The notes under the pieces are model-generated. The model made no database searches, was not told the origin of the DNA, and worked only from the letters and a program-made list of their open reading frames with translations. This document shows positions 1 to 6,347 of a DNA stretch of 11,457 nt, piece by piece. The stretch comes from a bacterium (GTDB lineage Bacteria > Patescibacteriota > Minisyncoccia > Moranbacterales > DUUL01). Every line of letters begins with the position of its first letter. Position 1 is the stretch's first letter. Location of the stretch: positions 1-11,457 of the forward strand of contig DAOWHU010000092.1 in the NCBI GenBank assembly GCA_030641245.1, in the 5' to 3' direction. The position numbers were made by a program, and so were the translations under genes.

Positions 1-163
1 GTTTCCAGTCTTGTCCGTCCCATTTGCCTGGCGAAACAACAATCGTTTTCGTGTCTGTCCAGTATTTTTTCAGATAATGTTTATTCACACGAAGCGTATC
101 AATTTGGGCAAAAGCTCCAAGCGAAAAGATCAGAAATAATATGCTTGTATTTAGTTTAATCAT
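1..163 (-). CDS. Partial exported protein, N-terminus (Bacteroidota PAP2-phosphatase-like)
   Basis: The minus strand opens with an ATG at 163 and reads without a stop to the window edge (54 codons, C-terminus missing). Residues 1-20 form a signal peptide: MIKLN, a hydrophobic stretch, then GAFAQ with a probable cleavage after AFA. The mature start (IDTLRVNKHYLKKYWTDTK, then IVVSPGKWDGQDWK) resembles, from memory, the N-terminal region of Bacteroidota PAP2-family phosphatases, which carry a WTDTK..VVSP..W...DW pattern just before their first membrane helices. The catalytic PAP2 motifs would lie outside the window, so the family call rests on resemblance only. No Shine-Dalgarno precedes the ATG. 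It does not look like part of the pilus operon. Foreign origin or a chimeric contig end are both possible. Confidence 0.5.
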   Translation of the reverse strand, partial: MIKLNTSILFLIFSLGAFAQIDTLRVNKHYLKKYWTDTKTIVVSPGKWDGQDWK

Positions 164-182
164 TGAATTATTGCTGCTTATT

Positions 183-253
183 TGTCATGCTGAACGAAGT
201 GAAGTAACTTATGATTGGCGTTATAAAGAAAGCAATTCTTCTCTTCGTTACCA
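183..253. repeat. REP-like imperfect palindrome
   Basis: The arm AACGAAGTGAAG (193-204) pairs with CTTCTCTTCGTT (238-249), giving 11 pairs and one T.T mismatch. It is preceded by TGTCATGCTG. The sequence TGTCATGCTGAACGAAGTGAAG resembles an intergenic repeat type common in environmental bacterial contigs, notably Bacteroidota. No T-tract follows on either strand, so it is not an obvious terminator. Confidence 0.5.
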
Positions 254-262
254 ATGTTGTAT

Positions 263-291
263 GCGCTAAGCGGTTCAAAACCGCTAAGTGC
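263..291. repeat. Strong hairpin downstream of pilT
   Basis: AGCGGTT (269-275) and AACCGCT (279-285) form a perfect 7-bp stem with a CAA loop. The flanks GCGCT (263-267) and AGTGC (287-291) add five more pairs, including one wobble, after a single A.A mismatch. It lies 35 nt past the pilT stop, so it could protect or end the pilus mRNA, but no U-tract follows on the minus strand. Confidence 0.5.
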
Positions 292-325
292 GTTTAAGAT
301 ACTGCAAACAGAGACTGAACACTGA

Positions 326-1366
326 TTACTCAAACTTTTTAGCTTCTTCCCATTCCACCGTTCCCTTTTTTACTAATTCTGCTAAATAATATTCCAAAAC
401 AAACATTCCGTCGTCCCTTGATGTTTCCAGAAAAGACTGCATTTGATGAGTCTGATCTTGGCGAATTAAATTGCTAACGGCAGTAGTATTCTTTAAAACC
501 TCGATAGCTGGAACTCGACCACCCCCAATTTTGTTAACCAAACGTTGAGAGACTACACCATTCAAAACATTGGCTAACTGTTGTCTAACTTGATTTTGTT
601 GATAAGGAGGAAAAACATCTATTATCCTATCAATAGTCTGAATCGAGTCATTGGTATGCAAAGTAGACAAAACTATGTGACCTGTTTCAGCAGCCGTGAT
701 AGCCGTAGAGACAGTCTCTATGCTTCTCAGTTCACCCACCAAGATTATGTCAACATCTTCACGAAAACAAGATTCGAGCGCCCCAACGAAAGTGTCAGTG
801 TCTTTATAAAGCTCTCTCTGATTAATCAAACTTTTTTGATTCTTATAAACATACTCAATTGGATCTTCGATAGTAATAATATGTTTGGAATAATTTTCGT
901 TGATATGCTGAATCAAAGCCGCCAGAGTAGTACTTTTACCGTTACCATTAGGTCCCACCACCAAAAACAATCCCTGAGGCTTTTCTACAAATTCATATAA
1001 ATTATCTGGCAAATTCAGGCTTGCCAAATCTTTTATCTCCTTGGAAATAGCTCTCAAACAAAGACCTAGACTCCCTCGAGAAAGAAAGAAATTCCCTCGA
1101 AAACGAAACCCCCCATCCGTCTCTAACGAAAAATCAACTTGCTTTTTTACTTGAAGCCTTTTCTGTTGATCGGGACCTAAAATATTTTTGGCAATACTTT
1201 CTAAGTTAGTGCTGGAAATAACTTCTCCCTTTTCGACTTTAACCAGATCGTTGTCCACTCTGATAAGCGGATAATTACCAACTGAAAGATGTAAATCTGA
1301 CCCACCTCGATCGACCAAGTATCCTAAAAATCCATAAAATTTTTGTTTAAAAGAAGCCTCGCTCAT
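326..1366 (-). CDS. pilT: Type IV pilus retraction ATPase PilT
   Basis: Hexameric secretion ATPase at the cytoplasmic base of the pilus; PilT powers pilus disassembly, twitching and DNA uptake. Length 346 aa is normal for PilT. The N-terminal PAS-like domain (about 1-110) contains GGSDLHLSVG at 21-30. The RecA-like domain carries Walker A GPNGNGKST (138-146), Asp box TIEDP (165-169), Walker B ILVGELR (208-214) and His box IVLSTLHTND (231-240). NLIRQDQTHQM (299-309) matches the PilT-specific AIRNLIRE/KTHQM signature and separates it from PilB. Oddities: Walker A is usually GPTGSGKST, so two variable positions are Asn here. The usual REDPD..LVGEMRD is REDVD..LVGELRS, but the key Lys and the Walker B Glu are kept. 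It is last in the operon, 28 nt after the receiver gene, with an AT-only region and no Shine-Dalgarno before the ATG. Confidence 0.93.
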   Translation of the reverse strand: MSEASFKQKFYGFLGYLVDRGGSDLHLSVGNYPLIRVDNDLVKVEKGEVISSTNLESIAKNILGPDQQKRLQVKKQVDFSLETDGGFRFRGNFFLSRGSLGLCLRAISKEIKDLASLNLPDNLYEFVEKPQGLFLVVGPNGNGKSTTLAALIQHINENYSKHIITIEDPIEYVYKNQKSLINQRELYKDTDTFVGALESCFREDVDIILVGELRSIETVSTAITAAETGHIVLSTLHTNDSIQTIDRIIDVFPPYQQNQVRQQLANVLNGVVSQRLVNKIGGGRVPAIEVLKNTTAVSNLIRQDQTHQMQSFLETSRDDGMFVLEYYLAELVKKGTVEWEEAKKFE

Positions 1367-1394
1367 TTTTATTTTTATATTTTATTATATTTAT

Positions 1395-1766
1395 TTATAT
1401 CTTATCCTTGATTATCTCTATTAGTTCAGTCGGGGTCAAAGAAGCCTTAATTAAATAATCATCCGCACCCATTTTTAAAGCTTGCTGAATTTTATCTTTT
1501 TCCCCTAAATTAGTTAGCATCACAATTTTGGATTTGCTATCCTTGATAGCCTTAAGTTCCCTCAAGACCTCCCAACCATTTTTTTCAGGTAGCATAATAT
1601 CTAGCAAAACTAGATCTGGTTGAAATCTTTCAAAAGCCTGAATTCCGTCTAAGCCATCTTGAGCCAATTCAACTTTAAAACCACTATCAGTTAACTTCCG
1701 ATAATAGATTTCCGAAATGAACTTATCGTCTTCAATGAGTAATATCTTAATTTGATTCGGTTTCAT
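1395..1766 (-). CDS. Stand-alone response regulator receiver (CheY/PilG/PilH-like)
   Basis: A 123-aa protein consisting of one receiver domain with no output domain. The acidic pocket is E12-D13 (IEDD), the phospho-acceptor is D56 (LLDIMLP), the switch Thr is T85 (MLTN) and the conserved Lys is K107 (YLIKA). All residues needed for phosphorylation are present. It lies between pilB and pilT with 39-nt and 28-nt gaps, so it is very likely co-transcribed with both motor ATPases. Single-domain receivers of this kind (PilG, PilH, CheY) act by binding a partner protein, so a role in switching extension and retraction is inferred from position. No histidine kinase is present in the window, so the phosphodonor is unknown. 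There is no Shine-Dalgarno before the ATG. Confidence 0.9.
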   Translation of the reverse strand: MKPNQIKILLIEDDKFISEIYYRKLTDSGFKVELAQDGLDGIQAFERFQPDLVLLDIMLPEKNGWEVLRELKAIKDSKSKIVMLTNLGEKDKIQQALKMGADDYLIKASLTPTELIEIIKDKI

Positions 1767-1805
1767 CTAAAAATTTTAACTTACAAAATAATCTAAATAC
1801 TTTTA

Positions 1806-3461
1806 TTATTCTCCTTTAGCCGAAATAACCTCCTTGCCACTAGTATCGTCAGTAACCCTTTGAATCTCCTCAATGGTAGTCTCTCCTTTTAATACTTTTA
1901 TCATACCATCTTGTTTCATAGTCGTGAAGCCATCTTTTTGCGTAGCGTTCAACAAACTATACTCATCCTTACTATCTCCGATCATTTGAGCAATTTCTTT
2001 ATTAACATCAAAAATTTCCGAAATCAGAATCCGCCCCTTCATTCCTTGATCACCACAATTCCGACAACCTTGACCTTCATAAAATTTAATCTTCTCTGGT
2101 TCTTTTAGGGGATTATAGCCTAAATAATCCTTCAGAACATCTTCGGGGATATCTTTTAATTCCTGCTTCACCATCGCAATTACTTCTTGGGAAATTCCCT
2201 TTCTTTCTTTCTTGCAATTATTGCAAATTCTCCTAACCAATCTTTGTCCAATAACGATTTTCAGGGCCGACGATAATAAAAACGACTTAGTTCCCATGTC
2301 AACTAATCTAGAAACTGCTCCAATGGCAGTATTGGTATGCAAAGTGGATAAAACCAAATGACCGGTTAAAGCCGCGTGCACAGTTAACTCAGCTGTCTCT
2401 GAATCTCGAATTTCTCCTACCATAATAATATCAGGATCTTGACGTAAAATACTTCTTAGCCCAGAAGCAAAAGTGTAATCAATTTCTGGTCGAACTTGAG
2501 ACTGGCTAACTCCTTCTAAAACATACTCGACTGGATCTTCTAAAGTAACAATATTGGTCCCCTCTTTATTGAGAATCCTCAACAAAGAATAAAGGGTGGT
2601 AGATTTTCCTGATCCAGTCGGCCCGGTGATCAAAATGATTCCATAAGGCTCCGTGGTAACTTCATTAATTTTCTCCAAATCTCTTCCCATGAAACCCAAA
2701 GTTTTTAAATTGATCAAATTGTCATCTTTATCCAAAATACGCATCACTACTTTCTCTCCCTGAGAAACTGGAAAAGTCGAAACTCGAAAATCAATAAATT
2801 CTTCTCCCTTCTTAATTCGAAATCGTCCATCTTGAGGTTTTCTCTTTTCGTCTATTTTTAAGTTAGATAAAATTTTTACCCGGGAAACAACGGCCGGCCC
2901 AATATTCTTAGGTAAAAATAAACTACTGTGCAAAACTCCATCTACTCGATATCTAATTCTGACTTTTTTTTCTAAAGGTTCAATATGAATGTCACTGGAA
3001 CCTCCTTCGATAGCATTCTTAATTATCACTTCTACCATCTTAGCTACAGGAGCTTCTTGGATAACATTCAACTGTCCATCTCCAGACCGAGAGGCTTTAA
3101 CCGGTTTTTTTTGCCGACTTTCTTCGCTTTCTTTTTTGAAACTCTCGACTGCCTTGCTTATCTCTATTTCTGGACTCTTCAACTTATTCAGAATCGTAGG
3201 AAAAAGCTCCTCGGAAACTTTGTAAATCAAAGCTTTCTTGTTCTGTTTATCAATATAAAACCGAAGCGCATTTTGAGAATCACGATCCTCAAAATCGACC
3301 ATAGCAATACTCAAAACCCCTCCCTCTTCTCTAAAAGGAACAAACCGATATTCGACAGCAGACTCCAGTGGTATTGAGGATATCAACTCATTAGAGATTT
3401 CGACATTATCCCAATCAATCTCTTTCTGGTTATTCTTTTTTAAAGTGATAATATTTGACAT
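1806..3461 (-). CDS. pilB: Type IV pilus extension ATPase PilB (GspE family)
   Basis: Hexameric ATPase that drives pilin polymerisation from the cytoplasmic face, together with the PilM-N-O complex and PilC. Length 551 aa is normal. The N-terminal MshEN/N1-like region (about 20-120) is followed by N2 (about 135-255: SSDIHIEP, RIRYRVDG, FRVSTFPVSQGEKVVMRIL). The catalytic domain has Walker A GPTGSGKST (280-288), Asp box TLEDP (306-310), Walker B IIMVGEIRD (345-353) and His box LSTLHTN (371-377). C413/C416 and C466/C469 form the tetracysteine zinc site typical of GspE/PilB and absent from PilT, which settles extension versus retraction. A charged linker (100-130) joins the N-terminal parts. Only a weak GGA precedes the ATG. 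The gaps are 47 nt to the PilO-like gene and 39 nt to the receiver gene. Confidence 0.95.
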   Translation of the reverse strand: MSNIITLKKNNQKEIDWDNVEISNELISSIPLESAVEYRFVPFREEGGVLSIAMVDFEDRDSQNALRFYIDKQNKKALIYKVSEELFPTILNKLKSPEIEISKAVESFKKESEESRQKKPVKASRSGDGQLNVIQEAPVAKMVEVIIKNAIEGGSSDIHIEPLEKKVRIRYRVDGVLHSSLFLPKNIGPAVVSRVKILSNLKIDEKRKPQDGRFRIKKGEEFIDFRVSTFPVSQGEKVVMRILDKDDNLINLKTLGFMGRDLEKINEVTTEPYGIILITGPTGSGKSTTLYSLLRILNKEGTNIVTLEDPVEYVLEGVSQSQVRPEIDYTFASGLRSILRQDPDIIMVGEIRDSETAELTVHAALTGHLVLSTLHTNTAIGAVSRLVDMGTKSFLLSSALKIVIGQRLVRRICNNCKKERKGISQEVIAMVKQELKDIPEDVLKDYLGYNPLKEPEKIKFYEGQGCRNCGDQGMKGRILISEIFDVNKEIAQMIGDSKDEYSLLNATQKDGFTTMKQDGMIKVLKGETTIEEIQRVTDDTSGKEVISAKGE

Positions 3462-3508
3462 TCCAAAACAGTTTATACAATTAGTCCATTATTACGAAAT
3501 TTATCACT

Positions 3509-4351
3509 TTAAATCTCCGACCCTTCGCCTGCAACACTTTCTTCGCTACTCTGTTCTTGGTTTTTAGCAACCACCCCTTCTTCATTGCTACTGGCAACCT
3601 CTCCGATAATTTCGATCTTTTCCGCTCCTGCTCTAGAAAGATCAAATAGATTGTCTTTGCCTTTTTCTCCGATTTCAATCGCATTAAAGTTTATAGCCTT
3701 TCCTCGATATTCCATGTATTCGTCCAAAACTTCCAAATTCAAACCATTTTTCAATAAACTAGCGAAATAAAAATCACTTAAGCTAAGCCCCATTTTTTTA
3801 CCACTTTCTTCGTGAAATATACTTAATTCTAAAAATAAATTTAAATTACTGGATTGACTGTCGAGTTTAATTAAAAGTTCATCTATCTTAACAAATCGAT
3901 TAAAATTCTCTATTAGATACAGAACTTTCTTTAATCCAAAATAATTTCCGTCTAAAGTCAATGAGACATTGGTAACTGAAGCTTCTCGCCCCCCCAAACC
4001 TTCGGCTATTTTCCGTTTAGATTCTTCCACTAAGACTAGTTCTGTCTTTTTCATTATAGTCCCTGTATCCAAAAGCATATCATCTAATTCTTTTAAAAAG
4101 TTTTCCTCCGAAATACCCTCGGGAATAGAATTTCTAAGCAAAAATTTATTGTCTAAATTCTCTTGTTCATAGACAGACAAAGCTCCATCAACAATTTTCC
4201 GACTCTCTTCCATTTCTTCTAAATCAGTAACATTCTCTTTGTGACGTTCTTTGGTTTCTCCATAATCATCCCAGGCTGGTTTAACAAGATAAATGAAACA
4301 GCCTAAAGCGATGAATATCGAAATTGGTAAATACAATGGTTTTAATTTCAT
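3509..4351 (-). CDS. pilO: Type IV pilus assembly protein, PilO-like
   Basis: Inner-membrane alignment protein of the pilus machine; PilO pairs with PilN and links cytoplasmic PilM to the outer parts of the machine. Length 280 aa is longer than the roughly 200 aa of classic PilO. Topology fits: a short basic start, one membrane helix at about 7-23, a charged coiled coil at about 28-65, then a ferredoxin-like domain. The segment YFGLKKVLYLIENFNRF (137-153) followed by VKIDELLIKL matches the PilO core. A second region (about 185-245) and an acidic, Ser/Glu-rich tail (254-280) lie beyond the usual PilO fold. The call combines topology, this motif and the position between PilN-like and PilB; overall sequence conservation is low. 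No Shine-Dalgarno precedes the ATG. Confidence 0.75.
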   Translation of the reverse strand: MKLKPLYLPISIFIALGCFIYLVKPAWDDYGETKERHKENVTDLEEMEESRKIVDGALSVYEQENLDNKFLLRNSIPEGISEENFLKELDDMLLDTGTIMKKTELVLVEESKRKIAEGLGGREASVTNVSLTLDGNYFGLKKVLYLIENFNRFVKIDELLIKLDSQSSNLNLFLELSIFHEESGKKMGLSLSDFYFASLLKNGLNLEVLDEYMEYRGKAINFNAIEIGEKGKDNLFDLSRAGAEKIEIIGEVASSNEEGVVAKNQEQSSEESVAGEGSEI

Positions 4352-4379
4352 TTTGTTTTATTTAAATATGTTTAAAAAA

Positions 4380-4958
4380 CTAAAAATCTTCTTCCGTATT
4401 ATTCACAATTTCAATCGCCTCACTTTCTCCTCCTAAATCAAAACTCATACTAGCCAAAAAACCACCCGTCTTCTCTTCTTCATTTGATTTCAACATAAAA
4501 TTCTGAGAAGTTTCCATCTGCTTGTAAGCCTTAATTTGTTTTACTAAAGTGGCATGATCCGGAACAAGCATCTCAATACTATAATGAGAAACGCCCCCCT
4601 TATCTTCAAGCATTAATCTCGTAAAACTAACAAAAGGAAGCGTATTATTAGAGATGTTAATAATATTCCTGGTTTCTGGCAAAAAACCCTGCCTACTAAC
4701 TCGATTCTTAAAATCAATTAGTCTCATATTAAAATCATACATCTCAACATATTTTTCGTCTCCTAAGCTTTTCTCAATTGATTTCATTTCATTTTTTATT
4801 CTTGCACTATCTTTTTCTTTGTAATAGTTAAAACCATAAATTATTCCATAAGCAGAAAAAATTATGACCAAAATTACCACACTCAAAGCGGTAGCGATAT
4901 CGCTTTTGCCAACCTTCTTCTTTATCAAATCCTCACTCTTCAAATTTATATTCTTCAT
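4380..4958 (-). CDS. pilN: Type IV pilus assembly protein, PilN-like
   Basis: Probable inner-membrane partner of PilO and docking protein for PilM. Length 192 aa is typical of PilN. A short cytoplasmic N-terminus is followed by one membrane helix (about 21-45, IATALSVVILVIIFSAYGII), a heptad-like charged segment (47-90) and a small alpha/beta domain (100-192). In known PilN proteins the cytoplasmic tail carries an INLLP motif that inserts into PilM. Here only INL is seen (MKNINLKSED), so the PilM contact may be degenerate. The assignment relies on topology and on lying directly between pilM and the PilO-like gene (62-nt and 28-nt gaps). The C-terminus is acidic. There is no Shine-Dalgarno before the ATG. 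Confidence 0.72.
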   Translation of the reverse strand: MKNINLKSEDLIKKKVGKSDIATALSVVILVIIFSAYGIIYGFNYYKEKDSARIKNEMKSIEKSLGDEKYVEMYDFNMRLIDFKNRVSRQGFLPETRNIINISNNTLPFVSFTRLMLEDKGGVSHYSIEMLVPDHATLVKQIKAYKQMETSQNFMLKSNEEEKTGGFLASMSFDLGGESEAIEIVNNTEEDF

Positions 4959-5020
4959 TTATTTTAAATTATATTTTAATTTTCATTTTAAATTCTTGAA
5001 ATTATTCCCAAATTCCTTCG

Positions 5021-6151
5021 CTATTCCTCTAGCCCTATCAAAGCCAAACCAACAGCTACTCCGAAAAAAGGACTGTTGTTGAGAATTTTTTTCTCAATTT
5101 TTTTAGGATATTCAACCTTAGACCAAGGGTTGCCATAAACAACTTCTACCTTCATTTTATCCTGAATATAGTCTTTAGCTCCTCTTACTTTAGCAGTCCC
5201 ACCTGAAAGAATTATTTTATCTAGAGATTCCTCCTTAAACTCTTCAAATTCTTTTAAATTTTTCTGGGCTTCCTCAATAATAGAGTCAAAAACGGGCTCT
5301 AAAATATTCTTAACTACAATTTCCGAATCAAATTCAAAGCCTTGATTGATTTTCAATTTTTCAGCTCGCTCTTTAGCAACATTGAGACTTTTAGCAATCA
5401 GATCTGTTATTTTAACTCCAGCTAAGTCAATATTTCTATTAAACAATATTTGGCCTTTGTAAATTCCGATGATATTAGTCACTTTTCCTCCAATATCAAG
5501 TATTAAGTAGTTCTTTTTTTCTTTACCCAACAACGCTCTCTGAATGGAAAAACAATCAACCTCTATCGACTCAATTGATAAATTATTGTCTTGAAAAGAT
5601 TTTTGAAATTCACTACTGATGTTTTTCATTACAGAAATCAACAAAACTTTGCTCTTCTTTAAAGCTGGGCTATCTGTCTTTTGATCTAAATTCTCTTTCT
5701 CGTTGCTCCCAACTTTTTTCAACATTGAAACCGATTCAATAATCTGCCAATCAAAAACCACCTCGCTTAAATCAACTGGTATGTACTTGGAAGCTTCATA
5801 CTCAATCTCGCTCTCTATCTCCTCCCTGCTTTGACCAGAAACTTCTAACAAAGTCATCAAGGAAGAATAGGAAGGAATGGCAATACTTATATCCTTTTTG
5901 CTTATTGACATATCTGCCAAAATTTTAGAAACTATTTGCCCTGAAAAATAACGCAAATCTCTTCTAGATAAATCTTTCTCCATCTTTACTAAGGCGTAGT
6001 TCTTCAATTTAATTTTTCCGCCCTTCTTTTGTAGTTCAACTATTTTTAAATTATTGCCTCCTAAATCTATCCCGATCGAATGACTCTTGCTTTTTTTGAA
6101 ATAACTGGCAATATTATTAAAATAAGACTGAAGTTTCTGCTCCATTTCCAC
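5021..6151 (-). CDS. pilM: Type IV pilus actin-like ATPase PilM
   Basis: Actin/FtsA-fold protein that sits under the inner membrane and binds the PilN tail, linking the alignment complex to the motors. Length 376 aa is normal. The phosphate-1 loop is GIDLGGNNLKIVEL (27-40); most PilM proteins read GIDIGSSSVK here, so the loop is divergent but keeps its Asp and Gly. The segment YEASKYIPVDLSEVVFDWQ (118-136) is a PilM hallmark. Phosphate 2 is ILDIGGKVTN (217-226) and the adenosine motif is LSGGTAKVRG (315-324). A Lys/Glu/Asp-rich insertion at about 145-166 enlarges the middle of the protein. It is first in the six-gene minus-strand operon. ATG codons for M1 and M3 are both possible starts, and neither has a Shine-Dalgarno. 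Confidence 0.92.
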   Translation of the reverse strand: MEMEQKLQSYFNNIASYFKKSKSHSIGIDLGGNNLKIVELQKKGGKIKLKNYALVKMEKDLSRRDLRYFSGQIVSKILADMSISKKDISIAIPSYSSLMTLLEVSGQSREEIESEIEYEASKYIPVDLSEVVFDWQIIESVSMLKKVGSNEKENLDQKTDSPALKKSKVLLISVMKNISSEFQKSFQDNNLSIESIEVDCFSIQRALLGKEKKNYLILDIGGKVTNIIGIYKGQILFNRNIDLAGVKITDLIAKSLNVAKERAEKLKINQGFEFDSEIVVKNILEPVFDSIIEEAQKNLKEFEEFKEESLDKIILSGGTAKVRGAKDYIQDKMKVEVVYGNPWSKVEYPKKIEKKILNNSPFFGVAVGLALIGLEE

Positions 6152-6197
6152 TTTTATTTTAAATTAATTTTTATTTTTATTTCTATTTCAGATTTTA

Positions 6198-6213
6198 CTA
6201 GAACTATTTCTAG
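6198..6213. promoter_or_regulatory. Inverted repeat at the pilM transcription start
   Basis: CTAGAA (6198-6203) and TTCTAG (6208-6213) form a perfect 6-bp inverted repeat around CTAT. It abuts the proposed -10 box and spans the expected start site, a position typical of a repressor operator. It could instead be a short 5' RNA hairpin. Confidence 0.35.
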
Positions 6214-6240
6214 CATAAATCAATGGACAAGAACATTCAA
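6212..6240 (-). promoter_or_regulatory. Candidate promoter of the pilus operon
   Basis: On the minus strand, TTGAAT (6240-6235) and TATGCT (6217-6212) are separated by 17 bp, matching sigma-70 boxes at 4 of 6 positions each. The expected start near 6205 gives a leader of about 55 nt before pilM. It is the best-spaced pair I found upstream of the six-gene unit. Confidence 0.4.
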
Positions 6241-6335
6241 TAGATAATAACCCTTGCGGAAATTATTTGAATAAGTTGCTCTCTAAATTCAAAGGAATTA
6301 TACCAGTTTTTTAATTTTATGTAAAATATCTCCCC

Positions 6336-6341
6336 TATAAT
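6336..6341 (+). promoter_or_regulatory. -10 box of clpC; mRNA possibly leaderless
   Basis: A perfect TATAAT ends six nucleotides (CTCTCT) before the clpC ATG at 6348. Transcription usually starts about 7 nt past the -10 box, which falls on the A of the ATG. No Shine-Dalgarno is present, which agrees with leaderless translation. The -35 position (AATTTT) is poor, so an activator or another sigma factor may assist. Confidence 0.55.
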
Positions 6342-6347
6342 CTCTCT

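Noticed and set aside
581..1000. 139-codon plus-strand frame inside pilT, and similar frames over pilB, PilO-like, PilN-like and the peptidase gene
   Set aside because: They are shadows of well-supported minus-strand genes with domain motifs; their own translations show no family features.
6152..6347. CIRCE or other heat-shock operator upstream of clpC
   Set aside because: No TTAGCACTC-N9-GAGTGCTAA or close variant is present; only short inverted repeats are seen.
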